From the NCBI GenBank assembly GCA_017961575.1, contig JAGCXA010000037.1, positions 1-56,027 of the forward strand: 56,027 bases of DNA. Direction: 5' to 3'. Positions within the stretch are counted from its first letter, which is position 1, and every line of letters begins with the position of its first letter. Shown piece after piece: positions 31,772 through 42,300 of the stretch. A program made the translations under genes and the position numbers. The notes under the pieces were generated by a model. That model was not told the DNA's origin. It did not search any database and saw only the letters and a program-made list of their open reading frames with translations. This stretch comes from Clostridia bacterium. GTDB lineage: Bacteria > Bacillota > Clostridia > Oscillospirales > CAG-272.

Positions 31772-32605
31772 ATGAAAGAAATCACCTCCCGCAACAATCC
31801 CGAAACGTTGCTCGCGGCGTCGCTTTTGACCAAGAAAGGTCGGGTGGAAGCCGGGCTGTTTACGGCGGAAGGAGAGAAACTATTCCGTGAAGCGACAAAA
31901 CCGGAGAACATACGGAAGATCGACCGGATCTACCTGTCCGCGTCGGCGAAGGACCGCTATCTCCCGCTTGTGACGGAATCGCTCGGACGGGCGTTTGTCG
32001 ACTCCGATCGGACCGTCGTTTTCTCCGACGCGGCGTTTCGGAAGATCACGTCCGAAAATTCTCCGCAGGGCGTTATAACTGTCTTAAAAAGTATTGACTT
32101 TTCAAAAAAATATATTAAAATAGATAAGAAGGACTTGTCAGACCTTGAAGGTCGCCGTATACTCGCTCTTGCGGGCGTGCGCGACCCCGGCAATCTCGGC
32201 GCCGTCGTACGCAGCGCCGTCGCGTTCGGGTTTACCGACGTGTTTTTGACCGACGATTGCGTCGAGGTCACGAATCCCAAGACGGTTCGCGCCGCGATGG
32301 GCGGGATCTTCTCGCTCGGGTTTCACGTCGTGTCGGATTTCGCTTCCTTCATTATCGCGGCGCGCGAAGCCGGACGGAGAGTTTTCGCGGCGGAACTCCG
32401 TGAGGGCGCTTTGCCGATCGGTTCGGTCGGGCTTTCCCCCTTCGACGTCGTCGTTATCGGCAACGAGGGACACGGCGTTCCCGCCTTCCTCTCGTCGCTC
32501 TCCGACGCGAGCGTTTATATCCCGATCTCCCCGGCATCTGAATCTCTGAACGCCGCCGTCGCCGCGTCCCTCTTCCTTTGGGAACAATCCAAAGCGGGGA
32601 ACTGA
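31772..32605 (+). CDS. SPOUT-family (TrmH/SpoU) RNA 2'-O-methyltransferase
   Basis: 277 residues: an N-terminal substrate-binding domain (~1-100) and a C-terminal SpoU knot domain with motif 1 DPGNLGAVVRSAVAFG near 138, motif 2 VVIGNEGHGVP near 230 and motif 3 ISPASESLNAAVAASL near 255. It probably methylates 23S rRNA or tRNA; the exact site cannot be told. The domain linker (bases ~32075-32135, IDFSKKYIKIDKKD) is strikingly A/T- and Lys/Ile-rich compared with the rest. ATG 31772 follows AAAGGAG; an in-frame ATG at 31754 is rejected as it precedes that site. In Firmicutes this family often sits after rplT, as here. Confidence 0.87.
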   Translation: MKEITSRNNPETLLAASLLTKKGRVEAGLFTAEGEKLFREATKPENIRKIDRIYLSASAKDRYLPLVTESLGRAFVDSDRTVVFSDAAFRKITSENSPQGVITVLKSIDFSKKYIKIDKKDLSDLEGRRILALAGVRDPGNLGAVVRSAVAFGFTDVFLTDDCVEVTNPKTVRAAMGGIFSLGFHVVSDFASFIIAAREAGRRVFAAELREGALPIGSVGLSPFDVVVIGNEGHGVPAFLSSLSDASVYIPISPASESLNAAVAASLFLWEQSKAGN

Positions 32606-32624
32606 TCCCCGGAAAGGAGCCGAG

Positions 32625-33854
32625 TTGGAAACGAACGTCAAAGCCGTTTGGGTCGGACTCTGTCTTACCCCCGCGTCGCATTCGCTTTCTCATCTCGTCA
32701 AGGCGTTCTCTACGCCGGACGACGTTTTCTCGGCTGACGACGAGGAGATCGAACAGGCGCTCGGCTCTCACCGTCGCGATATTCGCCGTCTTCTTCGCCG
32801 GGATCTTTCGGAGGCGGAGCGTACCGTTGCCTATTGCGCGTCGCACGGGATCACGATCCTCACGTGGTTTGACGAAGCGTATCCCGACTCGCTCCGTCGG
32901 ATCGACTGTCCGCCCGCGCTCCTGTTTCTGTCGGGCGACGTCTCGCTTCTTTCCGGTCACAGGAACATAGGGATCGTCGGGACGAGAACGCCGAGCGACT
33001 ACGCCGCGCGGATGACCTTCGACGTCGCCTGCGACCTTGCCGCCGTCGGCGCCATCGTCGTCAGCGGGATGGCGTACGGGATCGACGGGGTCGCCGCCGC
33101 GGGCGCACTTTCCTCGGGAGGAAAAACGGTCGCCGTTCTCGGATGCGGTCTTGATATGACCTATCCCGCAAAGCACGGCAAACTGCGCGCGTCGATCGCC
33201 CGGAACGGACTGCTGGTCAGCGAGTACCCGCCGGGGTCTCCTCCCGAACGGTTCCATTTCCCCGAACGGAACCGCATCATCAGCGGGCTGTCCCGCGGCG
33301 TTTTCGTCGCGGAGGGTTCGCTTTCGAGCGGTGCGATGATTACCGCGGAATACGCGGAAAAGCAGGGGAAACGGCTTTTCGCCCTTCCCGGCAGACTCGA
33401 TTCCCCCTTGGCGGAGGGACCGATGAAACTGATGCGGGACGGCGCCCGCCCCGTTTCCTGCGCCGACGATATTCTCGCCGAACTCGAAAAGGAAGAACCC
33501 GGCGTCTTCGATCTCTCGCTTCTCCTAACCGAACGCCCGATCCCCGATTTCGATCATACGGTCGCGCAGTACGGCGTCGCGCTCTCTCCCGTCAGAAGAT
33601 CGGCGCGCCCCGAACCGAAGGAAACCGAACGGATCGGGGAAGACGACGTCGGGGATGAGACGCCCGATCTTTCGTCGCTCTCGGACGTCGAACGCGCCGT
33701 TTACGACGCTCTCGATCACCCGCTGACGTCAGACGAACTTTCAAGAGACGGTCTTGACGCGGGGGACGTCCTCGCAGCTCTCACCACGCTTGAAATCGGC
33801 GGGTTTATCGTTCCGCTTCCGGGCGGACGGTACGAACGCAAAACAAACAGGTAA
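32625..33854 (+). CDS. dprA: DNA-processing protein DprA
   Basis: 409 residues. DprA loads RecA onto incoming single-stranded DNA in transformation. The N-terminal helical region (~1-80) is followed by the Rossmann-like DprA domain with GIVGTRTPSDYAARM near 112, SGMAYGIDGVAAAGAL near 148, VLGCGLDMTYPAKH near 170, SEYPPGSPPERFHFPERNRII near 200 and GSLSSGAMITAEYAEKQG near 232. The C-terminal winged helix (~345-409) is present. The start is TTG at 32625 with AAAGGAG upstream. No other competence gene is nearby; dprA before topA is a standard Firmicutes order. Confidence 0.93.
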   Translation: METNVKAVWVGLCLTPASHSLSHLVKAFSTPDDVFSADDEEIEQALGSHRRDIRRLLRRDLSEAERTVAYCASHGITILTWFDEAYPDSLRRIDCPPALLFLSGDVSLLSGHRNIGIVGTRTPSDYAARMTFDVACDLAAVGAIVVSGMAYGIDGVAAAGALSSGGKTVAVLGCGLDMTYPAKHGKLRASIARNGLLVSEYPPGSPPERFHFPERNRIISGLSRGVFVAEGSLSSGAMITAEYAEKQGKRLFALPGRLDSPLAEGPMKLMRDGARPVSCADDILAELEKEEPGVFDLSLLLTERPIPDFDHTVAQYGVALSPVRRSARPEPKETERIGEDDVGDETPDLSSLSDVERAVYDALDHPLTSDELSRDGLDAGDVLAALTTLEIGGFIVPLPGGRYERKTNR

Positions 33855-33914
33855 AATAACGTCCGTCGAAACGGACGAAAACGAAAGGATCCGGATCCAA
33901 TCCGGCAGGTAAAC

Positions 33915-36197
33915 ATGGCAAATCTCGTTATCGTGGAATCCCCGGCAAAAGCATTGACGATCAAAGGTTATCTCGGCTCGAACTATAAGGTCGTCGCGTC
34001 CATCGGACACATCCGCGACCTCCCGAAAAGTTCGCTCGGCGTTGATATCGACCATCATTTTGAGCCGCATTATATCAATATCCGCGGCAAGGGCGACGTG
34101 ATCCGTCAACTGAAAAAAGAGGCGAAAAACGCCGGTAAAGTATATCTTGCGACCGACCCCGACCGCGAAGGGGAGGCAATCTCCTGGCACCTCGCGCAGA
34201 CGCTCGATATTCCCGCCGATAAGGCGTGCCGCGTCTGCTTCAACGAAATCACGAAGAACGCCGTCAAGGCGGCGATCCGCGTTCCGCGCAAGATCGACCT
34301 CGATCTTGTGAACTCCCAGCAGGCGCGCCGTATTCTGGACCGCATCGTCGGATACAAACTCAGTCCGTTCCTTTGGAAGAACGTCAAGAGCGGTCTTTCC
34401 GCGGGGCGCGTCCAGTCGGTCGCGACGCGGATGATCGTCGACCGTGAGAACGAGATCCGCAATTTCACCCCGCAGGAATACTGGACGATCGACGTCACGC
34501 TCGGAGCCGAGGGAGGCAAAACGCTGAACGCCCGCTTCTTCGGGAATCGGAAGGGGAAGGTGACGCTCGCAAGCGAAGCCGACGCGAACAAGGTTTGCGA
34601 CGCCGTGAAAAACGGGCAGTTCACCGTTCTTTCGGTCAAGCGCGCGCAGAAGGTCAAACAGCCCGCCGCGCCCTTCACGACCTCCACGATGCAACAGGAA
34701 GCGGCGAAAAAACTCGGCTTCCAGTCCAGCCGGATCATGAAGGTGGCGCAGGAACTCTACGAAGGGATCGATCTCGGACCCGAACTCGGAGGAGTACAGG
34801 GTCTTATCACCTATATGCGTACCGACTCGCTCCGCGTGTCGAGCGTCGCGCAGGAAGCGGCGCTCGCCCTGATCGGCGAGCAATTCGGGAAGGATTATCT
34901 CCCCGAAACCCCTCGCGTTTACCGCGCGAAAGCAAACGCGCAGGACGCGCACGAGGCGATTCGTCCCTCCGACGTTGCGATCCAGCCGAAGGCGGTGCGT
35001 CGGATGCTCTCGTCCGACCAGTACCGTCTTTATAAACTGATCTGGGAGCGCTTCGTCGAGAGCCAGATGGCGCCGGCGATCTTCGATACCGTGTTGATCG
35101 AGACCGAGTGCGGCGGCTACGTTTTCCGTACCAGCGGATACAACGTCCGTTTCCCCGGGTTCCTCGCGCTCTCGGACGGGAGCGACGAGACGCCCGACGA
35201 CGAGGAGGAGAACGGGGGCGAGGCGCTTTCGATCTCCCAGATTCCCGATCTTGCGAAAAAGGAATTGCTCTCTCTTGTTGGAGTGGATCCCGCGCAGCAC
35301 TTCACCGAGCCGCCCGCGCGCTACAACGACGCGACGCTCGTCAAACTTTTCGAGGAGAGCGGGATCGGTCGTCCGAGTACCTACGCCACCATCATCACGA
35401 CGATCATCTCGCGCAGTTACGTGAAACGGGAGGGCAAGTCGCTCGCTCCCACTCCGCTCGGCGAAATCACGACCGAACTGCTGGAAAAGAATTTCCCCGA
35501 GATCGTCGATCACGATTTTACGGCGCAGATGGAAGATAAACTCGACGGGATCGAGAACGGCGGAACGACGATCGAGGGAGTTCTCGGCGACTTTTACGGC
35601 CGCTTCTCGAAGGAACTCACCGACGCCGACAAGGAAACCGTTAAGACGGAGATATCGGTTCCCGAGGACGTCTCCGACTACGTTTGCGAACGCTGCGGCG
35701 CGAAGATGGTCTACAAGAACGGACGTTTCGGACGGTTCCTCGCCTGCCCGAATTACCCGGAGTGCAAGAACACCAAGGCGGTCGACAAGGAAGGACGCCC
35801 GATCGAAAAAGAGCGCGTCGCGCCCGTTGTCGCCGACTTCAAGTGCGAGGTCTGCGGCGGCGATATGATCGAGCGGCAGGGCAAATTCGGCACGTTCTAC
35901 GCCTGCGCGAATTATCCGAAGTGCCGTTTCACAAAACAGAAAACGACCGAGATCGACACGCCCTGTCCTATCTGCGGCGCTCACGTCGTGATCCGTTTCG
36001 GACGCGCGGGACGGAAGTTTTACAGTTGCGAAAAATATCCGACCTGCGGGTTCTCCTCGTGGGATCTTCCGCTGAAAGAACGCTGCCCCGACTGCGGCGA
36101 ACCGCTCTTTTACCGCAGATCGAAAAAACAGATCTTCTGCCGCAACAAGAATTGCGGTTATAAGAGGGAAGAGGAACTTCCCGAAGTGAACGAATGA
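33915..36197 (+). CDS. topA: DNA topoisomerase I
   Basis: Type IA topoisomerase relaxing negative supercoils. 760 residues: Toprim domain ~1-120 (LVIVESPAKALTIKGYLG; ATDPDREGEAISWHL), catalytic Tyr300 in LITYMRTDSLR, HEAIRPSD near 352 and the GIGRPSTYATI helix near 490. The C-terminal part (~590-760) carries four Cys4 zinc ribbons: CERCG...CPNYPEC, CEVCG...CANYPKC, CPICG...CEKYPTC and CPDCG...CRNKNC. Three are common in Firmicutes; the fourth, C-terminal one is a modest extension. The stop overlaps the trmFO start by 4 bases. Confidence 0.96.
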   Translation: MANLVIVESPAKALTIKGYLGSNYKVVASIGHIRDLPKSSLGVDIDHHFEPHYINIRGKGDVIRQLKKEAKNAGKVYLATDPDREGEAISWHLAQTLDIPADKACRVCFNEITKNAVKAAIRVPRKIDLDLVNSQQARRILDRIVGYKLSPFLWKNVKSGLSAGRVQSVATRMIVDRENEIRNFTPQEYWTIDVTLGAEGGKTLNARFFGNRKGKVTLASEADANKVCDAVKNGQFTVLSVKRAQKVKQPAAPFTTSTMQQEAAKKLGFQSSRIMKVAQELYEGIDLGPELGGVQGLITYMRTDSLRVSSVAQEAALALIGEQFGKDYLPETPRVYRAKANAQDAHEAIRPSDVAIQPKAVRRMLSSDQYRLYKLIWERFVESQMAPAIFDTVLIETECGGYVFRTSGYNVRFPGFLALSDGSDETPDDEEENGGEALSISQIPDLAKKELLSLVGVDPAQHFTEPPARYNDATLVKLFEESGIGRPSTYATIITTIISRSYVKREGKSLAPTPLGEITTELLEKNFPEIVDHDFTAQMEDKLDGIENGGTTIEGVLGDFYGRFSKELTDADKETVKTEISVPEDVSDYVCERCGAKMVYKNGRFGRFLACPNYPECKNTKAVDKEGRPIEKERVAPVVADFKCEVCGGDMIERQGKFGTFYACANYPKCRFTKQKTTEIDTPCPICGAHVVIRFGRAGRKFYSCEKYPTCGFSSWDLPLKERCPDCGEPLFYRRSKKQIFCRNKNCGYKREEELPEVNE

Positions 36198-37564
36198 AAC
36201 CGATCCGCGTGATCGGCGCCGGGCTTGCGGGGTGCGAGGCGGCGTGGCAGGCGGCGCGGCTCGGCGTGCCGGTGATCCTCTCGGAGATGAAGCCGAAGCG
36301 GTTTTCTCCCGCGCACGTTTATCCCGGCTTTGCCGAACTCGTCTGCTCGAATTCTCTTCGTTCCGCGCAACTTTCGAACGCCGTCGGACTTCTCAAAGAG
36401 GAGATGCGACGACTCGGTTCGCTCGTGATCGGTTCCGCAGATAAAACGCAGGTGCCCGCCGGCGCCGCGCTCGCCGTCGATCGCAAAGCGTTCTCGGATC
36501 TCGTCACGTCCCGGATCGCGTCCAATCCGCTCATCACAGTGCGCGAAGAGGAAGTCGCGGAGATCCCCGCCGACGGCGTGACGGTGATCGCGACGGGTCC
36601 GCTCACAGACGGAAAGATGGCGGAGTCGGTTTCCGCTCTTTTCGGCGGCGATCAACTGTCGTTCTTCGACGCGGTCGCGCCGATCGTCGACGCGGCGAGC
36701 GTCGATACTTCGATCGCCTATTTTGCCTCCCGCTATGGGAAGGGCGAGCCGACCGACTATCTGAACTGCCCGATGACGCGCGAGCAGTACGACGTTTTTT
36801 ACGACGCGCTCCTTCACGCCGAAACGGCGCCGCTTCACGACTTCGACGCCGAAGCGCAGAAGGAACCGAACGTCTTTGAGGGCTGTATGCCGGTCGAAGT
36901 GATGGCGAAGCGCGGGTATGACACCCTGCGCTACGGTCCGATGAAACCGATCGGTCTGCCCGATCCAAAGACCGGGCGCGAACCCTATGCCGTCGTGCAG
37001 TTACGGCGCGAGAATACCGCCGGAACGGCGTATAATCTCGTCGGTTTTCAGACGCATCTTACCTATGGGGAACAGAAGCGTGTCTTCGGGCTGATCCCGG
37101 GGCTTGCAAACGCCTCTTACTTCCGTTTCGGCGTAATGCACCGGAACACGTTTATCAATTCGCCCTCGCGTCTCTCCGCGCAATACGAAACGCTCTCCCG
37201 CAAAGGGCTGTTCTTTGCCGGACAGATCACCGGGGTGGAGGGATACGTCGAGTCTGCGGCGTCGGGGTTTATTTCCGGCGTTTCGGCGGCTTTGCGCGCG
37301 CTGGGGGAGGAACCGATCGATTTTCCCGCCGAGACCGTGATCGGTTCGCTCGGTCATTACGTTTCTTCGGGTTGGATCGGAAAGTTTCAACCGATGAACG
37401 CGAGTTTCGGACTCTTGCCTCCGCTCGAAAAAAAGGTCAAAGGCGGGAAACGGGCGCGTAACGACGAGTTCGCGAACCGATCGCTCACAGCGGTCGGGGA
37501 ACTCGGCAAACGGATCTTCGGGAATCCCGAAAAGGAAGGAATGAATCGTGAAAATACTGATTGA
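36194..37564 (+). CDS. trmFO: Methylenetetrahydrofolate-tRNA (uracil-5-)-methyltransferase TrmFO
   Basis: Folate- and FAD-dependent methylation of U54 in the T-loop of tRNA. 456 residues (family ~435-450). The FAD fold GAGLAGCEAAWQAARLG is near residue 8, followed by HVYPGFAELVCSNSLRS near 40, GGDQLSFFDAVAPIVD near 150, ALRRENT-like QLRRENTAGTAYNLVGFQTHLT near 270 and GQITGVEGYVESAASG near 340. ATGA overlap with topA and a 17-base overlap with plsX. topA-trmFO (gid) adjacency is conserved across Firmicutes. Confidence 0.95.
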   Translation: MKPIRVIGAGLAGCEAAWQAARLGVPVILSEMKPKRFSPAHVYPGFAELVCSNSLRSAQLSNAVGLLKEEMRRLGSLVIGSADKTQVPAGAALAVDRKAFSDLVTSRIASNPLITVREEEVAEIPADGVTVIATGPLTDGKMAESVSALFGGDQLSFFDAVAPIVDAASVDTSIAYFASRYGKGEPTDYLNCPMTREQYDVFYDALLHAETAPLHDFDAEAQKEPNVFEGCMPVEVMAKRGYDTLRYGPMKPIGLPDPKTGREPYAVVQLRRENTAGTAYNLVGFQTHLTYGEQKRVFGLIPGLANASYFRFGVMHRNTFINSPSRLSAQYETLSRKGLFFAGQITGVEGYVESAASGFISGVSAALRALGEEPIDFPAETVIGSLGHYVSSGWIGKFQPMNASFGLLPPLEKKVKGGKRARNDEFANRSLTAVGELGKRIFGNPEKEGMNRENTD

Positions 37565-38564
37565 CGTGATGGGATCGGATCTCGGACCCTCGGAACTTCT
37601 CCGCGGGGTCGTTTCCGCCGCGTCGCGTTTCGACGCCGAACTCGTTGCCGTCGGACGGAAGGAAGAACTCGAAAAGATCGCGAAAGAGAAGGCGATTGAT
37701 CTTTCCGGGATCGGGATCCTCGACGCGCCCGACGTTATTACGATGGAGGACGCCCCGATGGCGGTTCTCCGCGAAAAGAACCACTCCTCGATGGCGAACG
37801 GCTTGCGGGCTCTCGCGCACGGGGAAGCCGACGCATTCGTGTCCGCCGGAAACACCGGTGCGCTCATCACGGGCGGAACCATGATCGTCCGGCGTATCCG
37901 CGGCGTTTCGCGCGCCGCGATCGGAACGACTTTTCCGTTCGATTCGCCCGTACTCCTGCTTGATTCGGGCGCGAACCTTGACGTGACGCCCGAACAACTC
38001 GAACAGTTCGCCTTCATCGGTTCGCTTTATATGCGCGATATGTTCGGACTTCCGTCGCCGCGCGTCGGGCTTCTGAATAACGGGACCGAGGAGACGAAGG
38101 GGAACCGTTTGCAGATCGAAACCTATCAGAGACTCAAAGCGATGGACGGCATCAACTTCGTCGGCAACGTCGAAGCGAAGGCGATCCCGTTCGGCGTCTG
38201 CGACGTTGTTGTAACCGACGGGTTTACCGGCAATCTGTTCCTCAAAACCGTGGAAGGTATGGCGAAGTATCTTTCAAGCAACCTGAAAGGGCTTTTCCGC
38301 ACCAACCTGCGGACGAAGATTTCGGGTCTCCTCATCAAAAAGCGGTTTGCCGGCTTCAAGGAGGCGTTCAGCGCGACCAAACACGGCGGCGCTCCGATTC
38401 TCGGACTTCGCGCCCCCGTCATCAAGGCGCACGGTTCGTCAAACGCCCGCGCTATTGAGAGCGCGGTCGGACAGGCGATCCGTTTTGCGGAGGGGAACTT
38501 CAACGAAGAGATAGAAACGTTTTTCGCCCGGACGAGCAACGTGGAACCGGCGACGGAAAACTGA
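37548..38564 (+). CDS. plsX: Phosphate acyltransferase PlsX
   Basis: Makes acyl-phosphate from acyl-ACP for phosphatidic acid synthesis (PlsX/PlsY route). 338 residues. Motifs: DVMGSDLGPSELLRG near residue 6, FVSAGNTGALITGG near 98, LLDSGANLDV near 138, GLLNNGTEETKGN near 173, FVGNVEAKAIPFGVCDVVVTDGFTGN near 206. GTG start at 37548 behind AAGGAAGGA, inside the trmFO 3' end. acpP, commonly located between plsX and rnc, is absent; rnc follows after 37 bases. Confidence 0.95.
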   Translation: MKILIDVMGSDLGPSELLRGVVSAASRFDAELVAVGRKEELEKIAKEKAIDLSGIGILDAPDVITMEDAPMAVLREKNHSSMANGLRALAHGEADAFVSAGNTGALITGGTMIVRRIRGVSRAAIGTTFPFDSPVLLLDSGANLDVTPEQLEQFAFIGSLYMRDMFGLPSPRVGLLNNGTEETKGNRLQIETYQRLKAMDGINFVGNVEAKAIPFGVCDVVVTDGFTGNLFLKTVEGMAKYLSSNLKGLFRTNLRTKISGLLIKKRFAGFKEAFSATKHGGAPILGLRAPVIKAHGSSNARAIESAVGQAIRFAEGNFNEEIETFFARTSNVEPATEN

Positions 38565-38601
38565 CCGGAGACAAACGCAAAACGCGAAAGGAGGACGCTC
38601 T

Positions 38602-39294
38602 ATGGCGGCGGGACGCGACGTAAAAGAACTGGAAATGACGATCGGATACCGATTCCGGGATCCGGGTCTTCTCGTCTCGGCGCTCGTGCATTCCTCCTAC
38701 GCGAACGAAATGAAGTCGAAGAATCCGGGGGTCCGCTCGAACGAACGGCTGGAATTCCTCGGCGACGCGATCCTCGAAGAGATCGTCAGCCGCTATCTTT
38801 TCGCCGAATTCCCGGACGACGGGGAGGGGAAACTGACCCTGATGCGAAAATCGCTCGTCTGTGAGGAAACGCTTGCGTCGGCGGCGCGTTCGCTCTCCCT
38901 CGGCGATTATCTTTTCCTCGGACACGGGGAGGAGATGCAGGGAAGCCGGGATCTCGATTCGATCCTAGCCGACGCGACAGAGGCTCTGATCGCCGCCCTC
39001 CGGCTCGACGGCGGGATCGAGGTCGCGGAGGGACTGATCCGTCGGATAATCCTCTCGCGCGAATGCGCCGACGCCGATTACAAGACGCGGTTACAGCAGC
39101 TCGTTCAGCAGGACGGGATCGAGGAACTCAGCTACCGCGTGACCCGCGAGGACGGACCCGAGCACAGCAAAGTTTTCGAGGTCGAGGCGATGATCAACTC
39201 CAATCCCGTCGGACACGGCGTCGGCAAAAGCAAACGGGAAGCCGAACAGAACGCGGCGCGCGAGGCGCTCCGGCTTTTCGGCGTGAAACTCTGA
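38602..39294 (+). CDS. rnc: Ribonuclease III
   Basis: Double-strand-specific endoribonuclease for rRNA processing. 230 residues. The catalytic domain has the signature NERLEFLGDAILEEIVS near residue 46 and the metal ligands in DATEALIAALRLDGG near 128. The C-terminal dsRNA-binding domain (~155-228) ends GKSKREAEQNAAREALRL. AAAGGAGG precedes the ATG. rnc-smc-ftsY order is conserved in Firmicutes. Confidence 0.96.
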   Translation: MAAGRDVKELEMTIGYRFRDPGLLVSALVHSSYANEMKSKNPGVRSNERLEFLGDAILEEIVSRYLFAEFPDDGEGKLTLMRKSLVCEETLASAARSLSLGDYLFLGHGEEMQGSRDLDSILADATEALIAALRLDGGIEVAEGLIRRIILSRECADADYKTRLQQLVQQDGIEELSYRVTREDGPEHSKVFEVEAMINSNPVGHGVGKSKREAEQNAAREALRLFGVKL

Positions 39295-39330
39295 TAGACT
39301 CTCCGAAATAACGAACGAAAGGTTATTCCG

Positions 39331-42300
39331 ATGTATCTGAAATGTCTGGAATTACACGGATTCAAATCGTTTCCGAACCGCACGGTCCTGACCTTTGAAA
39401 AAGGGACGACCGTCATCGTCGGTCCGAACGGAAGCGGCAAATCCAACCTCTCCGACGCGATGCGCTGGGTGCTCGGCGAAATATCGAGCAAGACGCTTCG
39501 CGGTACGAAGATGGAGGACGTCATTTTCGGCGGAACGAACGACAGGCGACCGATGGGGTTCGCCGAGGTGTCGGTCACGTTTGACAATTCGGACAAGGAC
39601 AACAGAATCAATTTCCCCTACGACGAGATCACCGTCACAAGACGGTATTTCCGCGCGGGGGAGAGCGAATATATGATCAACCGCAAACCCTGCCGTCTCC
39701 GCGACATCACCGAACTGTTCCTGAACACCGGTATCGGCCGCGAGGGATACTCCATCGTCGGGCAGGGACGGGTCGCCGAGATCATCTCGCGCAAGAGCGA
39801 GGATCGCCGCAATATCTTCGAGGAGGCGGCGGGGATCGCGAAATATCGGTTGAACAAGCGCGAAAGCGAACGGAAACTCGCGAATACCGAAATCGATATG
39901 AACCGCATCCGCGACATCGTTTCGGTTCTCGAAAAGCGGGTCGGTCCGCTTGCCCGCGACGCCGAAAAGGCGAAGAAGTACCTGACGGTGATGGAGGAGA
40001 AGAAGGCGATCGACGTCGCCCTCTGGCTCTACGACACCGAGAAGATCATGCAGGATCTGCAAAAGGCGGAAGATCGCTTCAAACTCTCGACCAAACAACT
40101 TGAGATCGTCACCGAAACGCTGAACGACCTCGACCGTCAACTGACCGACCTCGAAGGGGAAATGACGAGAAACCGGATGCGTTCCGAGGAACTCGTCAAT
40201 CAGATCCAGTCGGTGCGCGACCGCCTGCACGCTCTCGATAACCGTTACGGCGTGATCGAGACCGAGGTCGCCAACTTTGAGGATCGGATCCGGTCTGCAA
40301 ACGCCCGGATCGGGGAGATCAAGGGGCAGAAGGGCGCCCTCTCGGACGAAAGAAAGAGCGAAGAAGAAAAGCGCGCCGGGCTCGAAGCCGAACTGCAAAA
40401 GAGACGGGACGAGAAGACCGGGACGCAAAAGGCGCTCGAAGAGACCGCGTCGCGTCTTGCTTCAATGGATCTGAAACTCGAAGAGATGCTGACCGAACTG
40501 AACGACGCAAAGGGACGTGCGGTCGACTACCGAGCGCGGATCGAGATCCTGAAAAAAGCGGAGGATTCAGCCGGATCCCAAAACGAAACGATGTTCTCCG
40601 AGATCAGGAAATATGAAGAAATCAGGGAAAAACTCTCGGCAGAAGCCGCAAGATGCGATCAGGCGGCGTCCGGGTTCCGCACGAAGATCGAGGAGACCGA
40701 TCGCGTGATCGATGAAGTCTCCGCCGACGTTGCCGACCTTGAACACGACCGCGACGAAGTGAAGGCGAAACTGAACGACGCCTACGTCAGACAGTCCTCG
40801 ACGCTTGAAAAAGCCAAATCGCTTGAAAACCTCGAACTGCACTTCCAGGGCTACGGCGCGACGGTACAGTTCATTATGACCGAGTACGAGAAGGGCGCGC
40901 TGAATCGCGGCGTCATTTACGGACCGCTCTCGAAACTGATCTCGATGGACGACCGTTTCCACGTCGCCGTTGAAACGGCGCTCGGCGGCAATATCCAGAA
41001 TATCGTGGTTGACGAGGACGAAACCTCGAAGGCGGCGATCCGGCACCTCGTCGCGAACAACGCGGGGCGCGCGACCTTCCTTTCCGTTTCGACCATCCGC
41101 GCGCAGTCCGAGACCGACGAGATCCGCCAGGCGGCGAAGTATCCCGGCTACGTCGACCGCGCAGACCGCGTCGTTCGTTCGGACGATAAGTTCCGCGAGA
41201 TCGTCGGATGGTATCTGTCGCGCACCGTCGTCTTCGATAATCTCGACCACGCGCTCGCCTGCTCCCACGCGCTCCGTTCGCGCGTCCGGATCGTCACCCT
41301 CGACGGTCAGATCATCAACGCGGGCGGCGCGATCACGGGCGGTTCGGTCAGGACGTCCGGCATTCTTTCCCGCACATCCGATATTCAGAAACTGAAAGAC
41401 GACGCCAAGGAACAGGGGAAGACGATCAAACGGCTGGAAGAGGAACTTTCCGATCTCGAAGCCGATCTGTCGGCAAAACGCCAGACCCTGAAAGACAGCG
41501 AGCAGAACAAGGAACTTTTGCTGACGATGTCGCGCACGCAGTTCGCCGAACTCGATCGCGCGAACGCCAATCTGGAAGCCAACAAGAACCTGCTTAAAAA
41601 ACTGAAACTCGATCTCGAAACGCTCCGTTCGTCCCGCGAGGAGAGCGTCGCGGAGCGCAAACGGCTGGAAGAGAATCTGATCGAAGCGGAAGCGGAAGCC
41701 GAACGGCTGAACCGTGAACGCAACGCATACCACATCGAGCGCAACGCCGTCGACGATCAAAAGAACGAGCTGACCGAAGAGGTCAACCGTCTGAACCTTT
41801 CGATTGCGGAAACGGCGAAGGACGTCGAGGCGGTCGATCAGATGATCAAAACGATCTCCGAGCGCGACGTTTCCGCCGTCTCCGACATCGAGGCGCAGAA
41901 GGCGTTGATTGAGGGATACGAGTCCAGAATCGCCGAACTCAGAGGCGAGCGTGAGGAGAACCGACGCGACCGCGAGGAGGTCGAACGCGAACTCGATCGC
42001 GTGATCGGCAGCCGCGAGGGGGTCGACACGGACATTCAGACCTATGAGAAGCGGATCAACGAACTCCGCGTCAAGATCAAGAATAAGGGAAACGAGAAGG
42101 ATCTTTGCTACCGCGCGAACGTCACCGACGGAGCAAAGCGCGACGATCTGCTCGCAGAGCAGGAGCGGCTCGGCTCCCGCCTGTGGCAGGAGTACGAGAT
42201 CTCCTACGAGGACGCCGTCGCGCTGGGCTACCCGCCCGTGACGAAGGAGAACCGTCCGGAACTCGCCGCGCGCCTGACGACGATCCGCGGGATCTTGAAA

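Noticed and set aside
32085-32130. Promoter-like TTGACT ... TTAAAATA inside the SPOUT methyltransferase gene
   Set aside because: Spacing between the elements is wrong (about 15) and the bases are explained by the Lys/Ile linker; kept only as a composition anomaly.
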